DNA of 64,000 bases from the NCBI RefSeq assembly GCF_032118995.1, contig NC_092650.1, positions 3,596,001 to 3,660,000 of the forward strand. The letters are read 5' to 3'. The notes below the pieces were generated by a model. That model ran no database searches. It was not told the origin of the DNA and worked only from the letters and a program-made list of their open reading frames with translations. The position numbers were made by a program, and so were the translations under genes. Positions 1-13,100 of this stretch are shown in pieces. This DNA is from Asterias amurensis. Its lineage: Eukaryota > Echinodermata > Asteroidea > Forcipulatida > Asteriidae. The first letter of the stretch is position 1; the number at the start of each line of letters is the position of its first letter.

Positions 1-461
1 ATGGCTTTAAATGTTTGCCACGTTGATGGCGTCAGCTCTCCTGCAACACTGCTGATGTCTGAGGAGACTGCTTTGGCGAGACTACTGTAATAATCAAACT
101 AAATTGGCATGTTTTCTTTTTATGGTGTTATGTTTTGAAACGTTTTACCGCAAGCCAAATATATATATTGATACCCCACCATGCATTGACTCAAATCCCA
201 TATTCAAATGTTTTCTTCAACAACAAAAACATAGTGGGGAAAAGAAAGAAAAAAATTGTGATTGATTGTCAAGATTTGTCTCAATTATTTTGTTTCATGT
301 TGTTTTTGCATCGGTCATAAAGAAATGACCTTTGTATTGCTAGAGCAGGTGTCTTACCTCCAGACCAATGAGCTAGTGTTAGCAGCTAGTACTGCTCAAT
401 CATTGGTGCAGAACGGGTGAAAACAAGTAATGTTCAATTATTGTTGTTTACTTTATTACAG
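1..461. other. Intron of NDUFAF6 upstream of the first visible exon
   Basis: No coding exon could be supported here. The segment ends in a pyrimidine-rich stretch and the acceptor before 462. It is AT-rich with no obvious repeat structure. Confidence 0.5.
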
Positions 462-3014
462 GAACAATCCCTGAATGCCAGAACGTTTCAGAGTGTTGAA
501 GATGTTGAGAACTATGCAGAAAACACAGCCTCATCACTGCTATATCTTACACTGGAAGCACTTGGTAAATATAGGCACAGTGTACAATTATAACTTGATT
601 TGAGTGTGGATATTCAATATATTGGAAGTTGAAAAACTAGTTAAAACAGGGTGGAGGCAAATGGATCTAGTTTGTTAACTTCCAATACCAACGAATGGAG
701 TTAATATTGTTTTTCCTCACAGTTCTTTCTAGTCTGGCATCGTTAGGCTCAGGAAAGCGCAAACTGTATGTACGCTACCACCTTTGTTGGGTATGTAGCA
801 AGTGATGTTCAAACTTGAGTTATATACTACACCCATGTGGGACTTGAACCCACACTCTGCAGGTCAGAAAGGCATTGAATCCTGCTCGGCCACAAAACAC
901 AAGCTTTGTTTTTCGTAAAACAATGTTGAAAATCTCTGTTAGACACAAAGTGTTAAATGTGTTAATTACTAGTTTGCCTGGAGGAGGGCTAAGTTCTTAA
1001 TACATGATTATTTCTTGATTCCAGTTAGTTCTTTCAAATTGAGAGATGTCAAATAAAGGTTGGAAAGACGAGGCTGGTTTAGCCCTATAGATTGTCACAC
1101 TGCAGCCATCTTTGTCCGATTCCCAGACACAATGACTCTGGTAGTTTTAATTCTCAATTTATGAAAGGTGACTAGTAGGACTATTTTCCCTGTCAACCTC
1201 AGTTTGGCTGTATTGCGTTTGTGTCCAAACTTCAGGCTGGTCAGTTGTTGTGGTGCAAATCGTTCGTAAAAAATCATGAAGAATTTAGGGCATTTCAGAT
1301 CAAACTTGTGAAAATGTCTTGTCAATTTTGTGTACAACGATCACACCCCTGCAGGAGTGAAAGATGTGAACGCAGACCACGCAGCGAGCCACATTGGTAA
1401 AGCACATGGCATTGTGACACTCCTCAGGGCTACACCATACAACATCAGTAAGCAACAAGTAATGCTCCCTATGGACTTAACCATCAAGGTACGCAATCAT
1501 TGACTTGTAATCACAAGGGGCCAATTTCATAGAGCTGCTTTAGCAAAAAATTTGCTTAAGCACGAAAATAGCTTGCTTATTTTACACGTTTCTGGACAAA
1601 ATTTCATGACATATACATTGCTTGTGACTGGTATTTAGCTGTTGTTTACTAAGCATAGCAATTGAGTTGAGTCTTGGCCGGTACTCTGATTTTACTAAGC
1701 AAGGATATTTCTGCTTAAGCAAATATTTTTGCTTAAGCAGCTCTATGAAATTGGGCCAAGGTTGTTGGTACGAATCCTAACAAGGTTGTTGGTACGAATC
1801 CTACCAAGTTAGCGAACCGTTGATTTCACAGGTTTGGGGTCAAAGGTTTTAGGATGATCCGGGTGGTGAGGAGGATTGAGCCACTCCCCATCCATTGAAA
1901 TGGCCCATATGATCAGCGTCTCAAATAGCCTCTCCGAATTCGGACTCCAATCTGCCCGGCTTCACATGCCGATCCCCTGTTGGGGACTAGAATAAGTATA
2001 AAGTATAGTCGCCTAGTTACTGAGTCACAAATTCTTGATTTGTGCAACTCATAATCATAGACGTCAAAACCAATGTTTGTATGAGAGAGATTGGCTGTTG
2101 CCAGCTTAGTTTATTATCTCCTTGTGGGAGTTCACCACGTTCCCTTGGTGGGAACATCATATGAACAAACAAACAAATTGACGAACCTCTGGGTGTAAAT
2201 TTTTACGGTGGAAGAAGTCATAATCCATGTGTTAATTTTGTTTCCACTGGAATTACACCATTTCTGTTTTGATGAATAGGTGTAAAGTTTGATGTATTCA
2301 GCCCTGGAACAATTTTATGTTTTAAACAATTTTAAGAAATCTCTCTATCTATCTGTCTAGATATTTTAACTGGTTTACATTCTTTTCATTTTTATCCCGG
2401 TCAGCATAATATATCACATGAGGCAATACTAAGACGAAGTACCGAGCAACCGATGAAGGATGTGATTTATGATATAGCAAGTGCAGCTCATGTCCATCTG
2501 GAAAAGGTAGGTTTCGTCCGATTGCTTTTTTGTTAAAGTACTTACAAAATTACCACAATAAAGAGGGCTGGAAATACCTACTGAATCACTGGCCAGAGGA
2601 GTCCATGAATTTTAGACTTGGGCCAGTACATTAATACCACAAACAAGTCCTGCAGTCTAGTGTTTTTCAAACACATACTTCCGAAGATTTAATGTACACA
2701 TAAACTTTTCGACTTCTTACTGAAAGTTAAAACCCAAAATAATATTTGAGGTCTGAAAGTGTCGATTGTGCTATATAAAAACCCTCTTTCCACTTGAAGA
2801 TTGTAAAAGTTTCTTTACATCTTTTCAGGCTAGATCCTTCAAGTCCAACGTGCCGAAAGAGGCGCTCCCTGCCTATCTACTCACAGCGGCGACCGAGGCT
2901 TTTCTTCGGCGCATACAAAAAATAAACTTTGACATTTTTCACAAACACTGTCTGAAGAAGGAACCTCTGATGCCCCTTCTACTTTGGTTACAAAGCAAAA
3001 GAAGAAAATATTAA
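462..3014 (+). CDS. NDUFAF6: NDUFAF6, mitochondrial complex I assembly factor (3' four exons, 5' part outside window)
   Basis: Exons at 462-564, 1355-1488, 2405-2506 and 2829-3014, with GT-AG borders and phases 0/1/0/0. The joined C-terminal 174 or so residues read [20 protein letters not shown]..., ...[20 protein letters not shown]..., ...[21 protein letters not shown] and end in WLQSKRRKY. These match the squalene/phytoene-synthase-like C-terminal half of NDUFAF6 (C8orf38), including the [17 protein letters not shown] and DVIYDIAS blocks. The family protein sits in the mitochondrial matrix and is needed for early assembly of the ND1 module of complex I; it is not known to act as a synthase. 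The start and mitochondrial targeting sequence lie left of the window. The gene converges on the lectin gene. No frameshift is seen in this part. Confidence 0.93.
829..896 (-). repeat. Fragment of tRNA-Leu-like SINE (head only)
   Basis: On the minus strand this reads as a tRNA-like head with a B-box like GGGTTCAAGTCCCACATGGG, matching the heads of the longer copies at 44706 and 48257. Only the tRNA-related part is recognisable. Confidence 0.5.
1516..1757. mobile_element. Family C hairpin MITE
   Basis: Terminal inverted repeats GGGCCAATTTCATAGAGCTG at the left and the complement CAGCTCTATGAAATTGGGCC at the right, enriched in AAGCA/TGCTT. The body is about 240 bp with no coding capacity. Full-length relatives lie at 23455-23696 and 25408-25663, with fragments near 6040 and 52862. 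Confidence 0.85.
1759..1807 (+). repeat. Two tandem copies of a 24 bp unit
   Basis: AAGGTTGTTGGTACGAATCC occurs twice in a row just outside the family C element. It may be the B-box end of a degraded SINE. Confidence 0.5.
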
Positions 3015-3176
3015 AGACACCGATACTGTTTGTGATTTGGTAAGTCAACGAAGGAAAATACTAAATTTTGTTTCGGCATAAAAAAAAAGTTTTTGGCGTA
3101 ACCCGACCCTGGGTATTTGTATTTTTTTCAAGGGAAGAAATTTAATGATAAAAATCTATTAAAGACATAAAAATTA

Positions 3177-3182
3177 AATAAA
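3177..3182 (+). terminator. Poly(A) signal AATAAA of NDUFAF6
   Basis: AATAAA lies about 163 bp after the NDUFAF6 stop, the first canonical hexamer downstream. Inferred from position only. Confidence 0.5.
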
Positions 3183-3509
3183 TGTCATCAAGAGTTTAAA
3201 AATATACTATTTATTGTGTGTAGCCTTGTTTTGTTTTGTTATCGTGTATACTACCGGCTTAAACAATTGGAAAACATGTCATTTTCGTTGTTGGGAGGGG
3301 CAAAAAAAATCCCTACCTACCTTATTTTTTGGAGCCCGTTACGCCAACATGACGCTTTTTTTTTTTTGCCTGGTGTGGATTGTTTGTAGCATTGACTCGT
3401 ATTGGACAAGGTTAGATGTTCAATATTGAATGTTCAATATTGAATGTACAATGTTGGGCTTTACATTAGTGCCCTGGTCATTGGGCAAATAGTATTCCTG
3501 TAATCTTTC

Positions 3510-3748
3510 TCAGCTCCCTGGGGAGGACAAAGCCTGAGCTGCCCTGGCGCTCAAAAGGCTTTTTCAAGCAAAATATCAACCTCTACCCTCACAGGTACTC
3601 ATGTATTCCCCTTTGTGAAGAGAAGCAGTTATAGTAAAGCATTTAGCTCAAGGACATAAGTGTCATGACCAGGATTTGAACCCACACTCCGATGACTAAA
3701 CCACCAGAACTTGAATTTGACGCTCTAAACCACTCAGCCGTCACACCC
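3510..3748 (-). mobile_element. tRNA-Leu-like SINE, diverged copy
   Basis: On the minus strand it starts with a tRNA-like head (GTGACGGCTGAGTGGTTTAG, then a GGGTTCAAATCC B-box). It continues through the conserved body (TGCTTCTCTTCACAAAGGGG-type segment) to the CCCCAGGGAGCTGAG end shared with 44706-44983 and 47991-48257. Confidence 0.75.
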
Positions 3749-4120
3749 TATATAGATAACTCATTCTGGTTGTTTTCAAAGGAAGACAATCAGCTGTTGT
3801 AAGTATACTGACCCAAATGGTCCCGCATGGGCAAGACGGTAGTTAACCCTCTTACCCTTCCTCCCACTCTTTGTGCAATTATCAGCGAGTGGTCCAACCA
3901 TTTATGTAACTGCATGGGTTTTTATACACAGAGTTGCGTCACAACTATACATGAACAAATTACAGGGAAAATCTGAACTGTTAATAATAATTTAAATACA
4001 ATTTATGGTGCTCCTTTAAACCTTACAAACTACCCCAAAGTGCTTAAAAATGTAGAAACTAGACACAATAAAATGACATTATTATAATATTAATTTTCAG
4101 CGTTTGGTAATTCCATTAAT

Positions 4121-7100
4121 TTAAAACCCATAGATACTGAAATCCTCATCGTCAGTTGGCTCAATGTCAGTCGGGTTTACATTATGGAGGTGGCACTGAC
4201 CATTGCTTCTGGCGAAGTCAAAGGTCAGGCATCCGGCGTTGTCCATGCAGTACTTGGCACATTTTATGACGCTTGTGGCCGTCACTGTTGAGAGTGGGTT
4301 ACTGTGACCGATTGACCGTCCTTTACTGAGCCTGCTGAAAACTTTATTCTTCATCCGGGCATCTTTGAAAATGAAAAAAAAATCCTCATTTTAAAGATTT
4401 TCCTCGGTCAATATCATCAAAAACACGGCTTGTTCAATTTTGTTTGAGAATGAATGCTTCAGTATTGTTTGAATTTGAAGCTTTGCATGGTGTGGAGAAA
4501 TAAGAAGAAACTATAAATAAATAGTAAACTTGCGGGTACAACCATGTGTAAATCTCTTAGGCCAGCAGTCCAGCATTCTCCTGAAGACGAGCAGAGTATA
4601 CTGTTCGAAACGTCAAGACCCAACCGGCTCTTTACAGAGCCAACACTCACCCTAAGAGATTTACACATGGTTGTACCCGCAAGTTTACTAAATGAATCAA
4701 TGTGTGGTGAAGAGGTTTTCAACTAGTGGTTTAATCCCAACGAGGCCTGGTTCTTGATAATTTTACCGAGCATAGTCGAGGTAAATTATAAAGAACCAGG
4801 CCTCAGCGGGTTTAAACCACTAGTTGAAAACCGATTCAACACACTTTGATTCCCTTTCATAAATACCTTTTAGGTCAAAAACATCATCACTTTTTGGTCA
4901 AAAAGTAAAATAAATGCAAAAATTATAATTGTTAAATGATATCTTTCAACACAACGCCCCTCCAGCTATGAAATGGTAAAGCCCTCCGCTGCCCTCGGGT
5001 AAACAACTCCTTATAAGGGAATGCTGTGCGCGTTGCGCGTATCGCGTGATGTGGCACAGCTGTTTCAGCCGTTGCTCTTGACCAATAGGAGTGAAGAAAC
5101 TGTCACGCCCATGAATTAACACTTTTTACCGGTCATAAACAAAGGTGTATACACACCCACGTGACGCGCTCTCCACCAATAGGAATAGCGAAATTGTCTG
5201 AGCTATTTATGAATATTTATTTATAGTTTCTTCTTAATGAATGCTTCATTGCATCAGTATTCAATGGTCTAAAGGAGCGGTTCAATTTCAACAGTTTTGT
5301 ATTCACTGATCATTTAAACTCATTAGGTCGCAAAGACCAATGATTTTCGTAAAAGACAATCAAGTTACAGCAAAATGCTGGATAACCTTCAAATTCCATC
5401 AACTGTAAACAGATAGTAGAAATATAATAAGAGAATGGCGAAAACTAGTTATAGACAATAAAATGAAACCAACAAGAATATAGTATTGAAAGTCTATAAA
5501 ATTAAAAAGTAACATAAAGATTTATTATGAATTATCTTACCCTTGTCACATTCTCCAGATGTGTTCACTTGAACTTTCACCTCTGCCAACATAAGAATGG
5601 CGTTTGTGACCTCTGGTCTGGATGTGTCAATGTCGAAGCTCACAAACTTGGCAGTCCTCGGCGGGTCACACAGAAAAGCCGTCACTGTTCCCTGAACAGA
5701 CTGAGCCTCGGTGGCCGGCAAGCCGCACTGCTGGTTTTCGGTGGGTGTGGGATGAACGCCAGCTCTTGCCACAGCACCCAAGAAGCGATTTTCACCTCGA
5801 GATGGGAATAGAGTAAAAAACACAAATCAAATTGGTACTAGTATAGGGTTCATTGAGAATGTAGGTCATTAGACTCCCGTCTCACAACTAATTACTCACA
5901 ACACCACAGTTTGTTGATAAGATGCCCCTTTTTTTTGCCGCACTTGATGATGTTGAGTTTTTGAAAGGTTTATATTTATTCCTACTACTGTTTGATCTTG
6001 TGAGACTCTGGTTCTAAAGGAAAAAATATGGTATTTTTTTGAAGCAGCTTTATGGAATTGGGCACTGGTCTTGGCCTTAGTGCCTCTTTACATTGACTTT
6101 AAAGACAGTGGACACCTTTGGTATTTGTCAAAGAACAGTCTGAACAGAACTTGCTGTATCTCAACATATGCACAAAATAAACCCGTGAAAATTTGAACTC
6201 AGATTGGTCATTGAAACTGCGAGAGAATAATGGAAGAAAAAACGCCATTGTTGCACAAGTTGTGTACTTTCAGATGCTTGATTTCGAGACCTCAAAATCA
6301 AATTCTAAGGTCCCGAAATCGAATTCAAATATTTTTGTGAGAAAATACTTCTTTCTCAAAAACTATGTTACTTCAGAGGGAGCTGTTTCTCACAATGTTT
6401 CATACTATCAACAACTCTCCATTGTTTTTTACCAAGTAAGTTTTTATGCGAACAATTATTTTGAGTAATTACCAATAGTGTCTGTCCATTGCCTTCAAGA
6501 TGTTTCAACTAAAGAGCCCTTTGCAAAATGAAAATGGCCTTGCCCTCTCGAAGATAAGATTCCAGGCCAGACATGCAGTGGCAAAAGGAAACTCTGATTG
6601 TCGTTCTTAAAATGGTTCAGAAAAGAGTTGGGGCAACAAAATAAGATTATCAAAATTAACAGTATAGTGTGTTACCACAACATCCTTGTCTGAGTGTTAC
6701 GATGATTTTGCCCAAGCAGTGTTCATCACCCAAGTCCAGTCGCCACCATGGATGTGGGTCGGTATGGTTTGGAGCTGCAATGGAGGTTCATGCAGAAAAT
6801 ATTAAAGGGAAGGTATATGTTTGGTAATCGCTCTTAAAACTGATGGAAATAAAAATGTTTTGGTTAGAGGTAAAAAGCAGCTTTCAATAGAATAAAGCAT
6901 TATTTTTTAAGAATCATTTAAAATAATCCCAGAAAATATATTTTGAAAATGAATAAAATTAACTATTGTGTTAATAATAGTGACAAGTTTTCCTGAAGAA
7001 GTTGTACTTCCTGTATATTTTCGTTATTGTAAAAAAGTAATGTCATGTTCCTTTTGCTTATAAATATTTAGTATTCTAGTTTTTTTTTTTCTCGACAGTA

Positions 7101-10100
7101 GGCCTACTGAAGAACTGAAGGACAAGACAAATATTTTACAATGACTGCTAACGGTCCACACACAAAATTCACATTAAAGGGGGCTGTCCCCAAGTGATCA
7201 CATGTTAAAGACAGTGGACACTATTGGTAATTGTCAAAGACCAGTCTATTCCCTTGGTGTATCTCAACATATGCATAAAATAACAAACCTGTGAAAATTT
7301 GAGCTCAATCGGTCGTCGAATTTGTGAGATAATAATGAAAGAAAAAAACACTATTGTTACACGAAGTTGTGTGCTTTCTGATGCTTGATTTCGATACCTC
7401 AAATTCTAAACTCGAGGTCTCAAAATCAAATTCGTGGAAAATTACTTCTTTCTCGAAAACTACGTCACTTCAGAGGGAGCTGTTTCTCACAATGTTTCAT
7501 ACCATCAACCTCTCCCCAATACTCGATATCAAGAAAGGTTTTATTATGATAATTATTTTGAGTAATTACCAATAGTGTCCACTGCCTTTAAGCGCCTTCC
7601 ATTTTCGAAAAAAGGAAGGAGGGGGGTAGCCTTGATCAAGGCTGTTGACGTACTGTGGCCCGGTTCGCTGCACACGCATGCAGTGCATACACAAATGTAC
7701 ATTACCATACATTGTACAGCGAGAACAGTATAGCATAGTCGTGAGTACGGTCGTGTCTTTCTACGTCCAACCTCGCACACGTGGCTCAAACAACAGCCTT
7801 GATGGGTTTGTAAAGCTTTATCGGAATTCCGATAAAAGGGTATTCATGATGTGGGCGTGTCATTCTAAACATTGGCCAATCACAGGCGCGATTGAGAATG
7901 ACGTATTACTGCTAGCAATCATGCCACGTCCATGTGTGTGTGCGTACGCTGGCTGTATGGACATACTACGTGCTTTTATAGCATGCAGTGTCGTGAGCGT
8001 GGTGTATTATTAGCTATGATTGTAAAGGGGTCTGAATGCGCTGCCGGACGGGTGAGCCGGACAAGACTCGCCCGGTCGGTAATGGTGTTGAACAACTTCG
8101 AACAACTTCCGTTGTCTTGCGTTTCATTATAACACGAGAACTAGCATCATAATTATATTACAACGTAGCTGGTAGATTTGTCCCTGAGTTGAAAGCTGCT
8201 GCACTATAAGTGTAACGTTGTAGTGTAGTACTAGTATGGCAAGAGTTAGTTTATGAAATTGAACTTTACTTGTAGTTGTTGTTCAGCCACACGCCATCTG
8301 CTACCGTCTGGTATGTTCGACAACACATATTTCCGATCCCCAACTTTGATTTACCGCGAGAAACGTAATAAATAATATATATGTATACAGTAAGACAAAA
8401 TAAACAGCTGGGTTTCTTATCTCATCTGGTCTGTGTTTGTGCTTCAAGGGGATGGGGTGTGTTGTACTGTCATATGCCCAGCACCTAAGAATTGTTACCA
8501 AGTAGCCATCTTGCCGGAAACCCATGACACCTGGATACTTTTTTAACCTTTCTCTAACACATTTGACATGGTCTAATTGTCTTCCTTTTATTTCTCAAGC
8601 CATGATTGATGCATTAACCGCGGTTGTAATATTTTGTTGAAAGTTTCTTTAGTGGTTTTGCAAATTATACACCACTGATTTCCAGCGACTTCCAGTTTTG
8701 TTTTACTAGTATAGTAGGGATTTCTCCCTCGCCCGCCGCCATTGCAACTACAGCCACAAGCACATGTGTGCGAGTGCTTGCAGAACGTTGTGATTGACAT
8801 CGCAGCGAGAGTTTAAGGTCAACCAACAACCAATGAGAACGGGTTGTTAGTATACATTAGCATAATGAGCTCCGCCCTAAATTTTGGCAGTTACAAAACC
8901 ATCAAGGCGCTACTTAGGAAGTACCCATGTACCGTAAGTGTACCGTATACAGATGGTACATGTACATGTACAGTACGTATGTGTACATACGCTGAACACA
9001 TATTATATGCACTGTGTTAATTAATGTATGGGGGTGCACTGGCGGAATTCAGTGATGGGGACTGGGATTTTGCAGATCGCGGCTGGCTGTAGCGCCTTGA
9101 TCAAGGCTAGGAGGGGGGCTGTTTGCTCTTTTCTTTTTAATGGCCGCCGACACATTTTTTTTTAATACGAACGGCTGGGCTATTTTTCACAAAACAACTT
9201 TTTTTCTGCTGAAATAATCCCCTTTTCAATTTTCGGCAATTTTCGGGAGGAACAAGGCGGCCCGCTAAACAGGAAGCGGGCGGGGATGCTAAACATGTTT
9301 TACTTTTTTTTTGTTCGATGTTCCATTTGCGGAGAAGTCACCGAGTGGTCCAAACGTTGTTTTCTTTGTAGAACAAGAATACAAAACTGGTAACCGTGGC
9401 CCTGACCGTGAATCCCAGCTCATATAAAATCGTGCGATTAATTAAAGACCTGGCCCCAAGAACAAAATAATGCAGTTTTGCAATTCATTCGGTTTGCAAA
9501 AAATAGAAGGGGGTAGATTCTTACACAAGTCTGTGTTACCTCAGCTCAAGTTTGATACTCTTCAAGTGACATTCAAGTACAACATTTTTACCTTGAAATT
9601 ATAAGACTTGTAATGGGAAACTTTGGAACACTAGGTGGCAGCAGACTTACCAGGTAAATTTCCATCGTTTACGTAGTTCTGAGCGTGCGCACATATGACC
9701 GAGAACAATGGATTTTACCTGGTAAGTCAGCTGCCACCAACCGTCCCAAAAGTCTCCCATTGCGTCCCTACTTTTATAACTCTCCTCTCTATTTGAGAAT
9801 AGGTGCATCATCGAATTTGACCTTGGAGCACCTTTGTACAGGTTAATTAAAGCATAAGGATCGTTTTCTGTTCATTTGCAAAGAACTGACCGAGTGATAT
9901 AGTCTTATTTTTGTATGCGCCAATACGACGCCTAATTTAGTCTTTATAATTGCATCAGTGATGAAGCAAAACAATTTTTGAAAAAAAATGGTAAACATCA
10001 GACAATATAATACAACAATGAAGCAAATGGCAATAATATTGTGAGCACACTAATTGCTAGTTAGCCTTCTATGGAAGCGTAAAATAATTGCCGTGTATGT

Positions 10101-13100
10101 AAAGTCCAAAACTTACTTTACGTGTACGATACACGATGAGATGTTTATTAAAGGAACACGTTGCCTTGGATCGGTCGAGTTGTCTTTGATAATCGTTCTG
10201 TAACCGTTTGTTGTAAAATGTATATGGTTAGAAAGATATTGTAGAATACAATGATCTACACAAATATGCCTCGAAATTGCGTGGTTTTCTTTTTACCCTG
10301 TCGACTAACACGGTCGGCCATTTATGGGAGTCAACATTTTGACTCCCATAAATGGCCGACCGTGATAGTTCGCGACGTAAAAGGAAAACCGTGCAGTTTC
10401 GAGTGATACTTGTGTGGATCACTATATTCTACTTTTAAAACATCTTTCTAACCATACGCATTTCATAAAAAACGGTTTCAAACGCTTTTAACCATTTAGC
10501 CGCTGGACCGCCCATCAGCCGCCATAGCGATACACTGTAGTATGCGGTAGGAGGAAACCTCGCTAGCTTGTGTTTGTAGAAAAAAGGAACATCAACAGAA
10601 AACTTGATAGTCATTAGTAGGTCTACGCATTATTGTTAATAACCCATCTAGTTTTTTATAGATCATTATTCATTCTCCCTTCGTAGTTGACTTGTCGAAG
10701 CTAATTGATGATGAAATAATTTAGCTATTACACAACAAAATGCTCATTAGTAAACTTATGCCTTATAAAAGCCAGATAAAAGCCTTGAAAAGCTATTGTA
10801 TCCATTTTATCATTATACAAAAATAATCGCGATAAATATTACCGTATGGTTTTTTATTGTTCCCCAATGAGGACTTGTACAAATATTACCGAAAGGGTCA
10901 AAAATTGTGAGTTTAATTGTAAATAATAAGCCTTGGCTATCTTTAAAAAATTTGAACTACGATTTCAGTAAAGTTACTGCAAGAATCTTGAAAAGAAAAA
11001 CAAAATTATTTCAGCAAACTCGGGCGGTGCAGGGACTAGAGGGTTATAGCCACATGAACCGCCGAGCCGCCTTGCTAGCTTGTGTTTGTGGGGAAAACAA
11101 ATTAACATCAAAATACCATTTCATAGTCATTAGTCAAGTCAATGGCAAAAGTCATGGGGCCTGTTGAATCAAATTTTAGTCGTTATAGACAAACCAATAT
11201 CCCTTGTACAGTTGCATTGTAAAATTTCGACGCTAATGATGATGAAAAAGCGGGCCTATTTCTTGCCCCCCCCCCCCCCCCCCCTCAAATGCCCATTAGT
11301 GTAAACACAACTGAAATAATGTCTTTCATCGTGATGATATTGTCAAAAAAATGCCTTAGCAATTAATCAGGACGAGCATTGAGCCGGATAAAAGCTTTGA
11401 AAAGCTATTTATAAAAATGTATTCATAACAAAAAAATGCCATAAAAAATACAGGTACGTATATAGGCCTAGCCGTTCACGAGAATTATTTGTTATTCCCT
11501 TTTAACCCTCTAGTCCCTGCACCGCCCGAGTTTGCTGAAAACCAATTTTTCAAGATTCTTGCAGTAAATTACTGGAATCGTAGTTCAAATTTTAAAAGAT
11601 AGCCATGGCTTAATATTTATGCACAATTGTTTACCCATTCGGTAATATTTGTATAAAAGTACAAGTTCTCATGGGAACAATAAATGCTCTCGTTAAACGG
11701 CTATGGTAATTTTTATGGCGAATATTTTTTTGTAAGGATAAAATGGACACAATAGCATTTTCAAGGCTTTTATCTGGCTCAATGCTCATACTGATCAAAT
11801 GCGAAGGCGTTAGTTTTCGACAATATCATCATGAATGATTAATAATACAGTTTCCTTTGTGTTTACTAATAAGTGTTTTGTTGGGCAAGTGCTAATAAAA
11901 CTATTTCATCATCATTAGCTTCGTCAAGTCAACTGTGAAGAGACAAATTAATAATGATCAATAAACAACTAGATGGATTCACCAATGCGTAGGCATACTA
12001 TTGACTACCTAGTTTTATTTTGATGTTTCTTATTTTCTACAAACAAAAGCTATAGCGAGGTTTCCTCCTACCGCATAATACAGTGTATCGCTTTAGGTGG
12101 CTGGGCGGTCCAGTGGCTAAATGGATAAGAAAAGTTATATTAATTCGAAAACTCTTTTGACTGATTTGTAGGCCCTATAGGGGCTATAAAAGCGAAAATG
12201 TGTTGCTTAAAACATCTTGAAATCCAAGTTTCAGACTAAAGATAGTTTCATGAATTTGAACACGAAAACAAACCTGTTCACCAACATGGTGGACAAATGA
12301 AAAATTGATTCACAATACAAATCAACATAATGTATCATTAAAGGCAGTGGACACTATTGGTAATTACTCAAAATAATTATTAGCATAAAACCGTACTTGG
12401 TAACGAGTAGGCCTAATGGGGAGAGGTTGATAGTATAAAACATTGTAACGTAGTTTTCGAGAAAGACATTTTTCCACGAATTTAATTTCGAGACCTCAGA
12501 TTTAGAATTTGAGGTCACGAAATCAACCATCTGAAAACACACAACTTCGTGTATAACCAGGGTGTTTTTTTTTCTTCTCATTTTCATTATTATCTCGCAC
12601 CTTCTTCGACCATTGAGCTCAAATTTCACAGGGTTGTTATTTTATTTATATGTTGAGACACACCAAGTGAGAAAACTGGTCTTTGACAAATACCAATAGT
12701 GTCCAGTGTATTTAAGGTCCACCTGGTACGTGCGTACATTATTATTATAACAGAATGTGCTTTTAAAAGTGTTTGTATTCATTTGTTATAAAATGCATAT
12801 GATTAGAAAGATATTTTAAAAGTAGAATATAAGGATCCACACAAGTATCCCTCGAAATTGCGTGGTTTTCCTTTTACCTCGTCGACAAACACGGTCGGCC
12901 ATTATGGGAGTCACATTTTTGACTCTCATAAAATTAATGGCCGACCGTGTTAGTTCGCAAAGTAAAAGGAAAACCACGCAACTTCGAGGCAAATGTGTGT
13001 GGATCATTGTATTCTACTTTTAAAACACCTTTCTAACCATTATGCATTTATAACAAACGGTTACAAACGCTTTTCAAAGACCAACTCGACCGATCCAAGG

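Larger units (their letters stand above)
3015..4120. other. Convergent intergenic region, NDUFAF6/lectin
   Basis: Holds the NDUFAF6 3'UTR, a reverse-oriented tRNA-derived SINE (3510-3748), and AT-rich sequence next to the lectin stop. No gene is supported. ORFs here (for example 3214-3429) resemble no family and have biased composition. Confidence 0.5.
4462..5235 (+). mobile_element. Retroposon-like element (family R) with 13 bp target duplication and a nested insertion
   Basis: Flanked by AATGAATGCTTCA at 4449-4461 and 5236-5248. It begins with a GCTTTGCATGGTGTGGAGA head and ends in TATAGTTTCTTCT, like the uninterrupted 257 bp copy at 14469-14725. Internal inverted repeats (AGTAAACTTGCGGGTACAAC and its complement, 4527-4690) surround a hammerhead-like core at 4581-4614. 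About 515 bp from roughly 4691 to 5207 is absent from the other copy and looks like a later insertion. No protein is encoded. The lectin's last intron contains it. Confidence 0.7.

Noticed and set aside
5527-5811. Plus-strand ORF of 94 codons
   Set aside because: Shadow of lectin exon 4, which has conserved family motifs and matching splice phases on the minus strand.
7645-8013. 122-codon plus-strand ORF
   Set aside because: Cysteine- and histidine-rich translation of CpG/GTAC-rich sequence; no motif, no splice partners.
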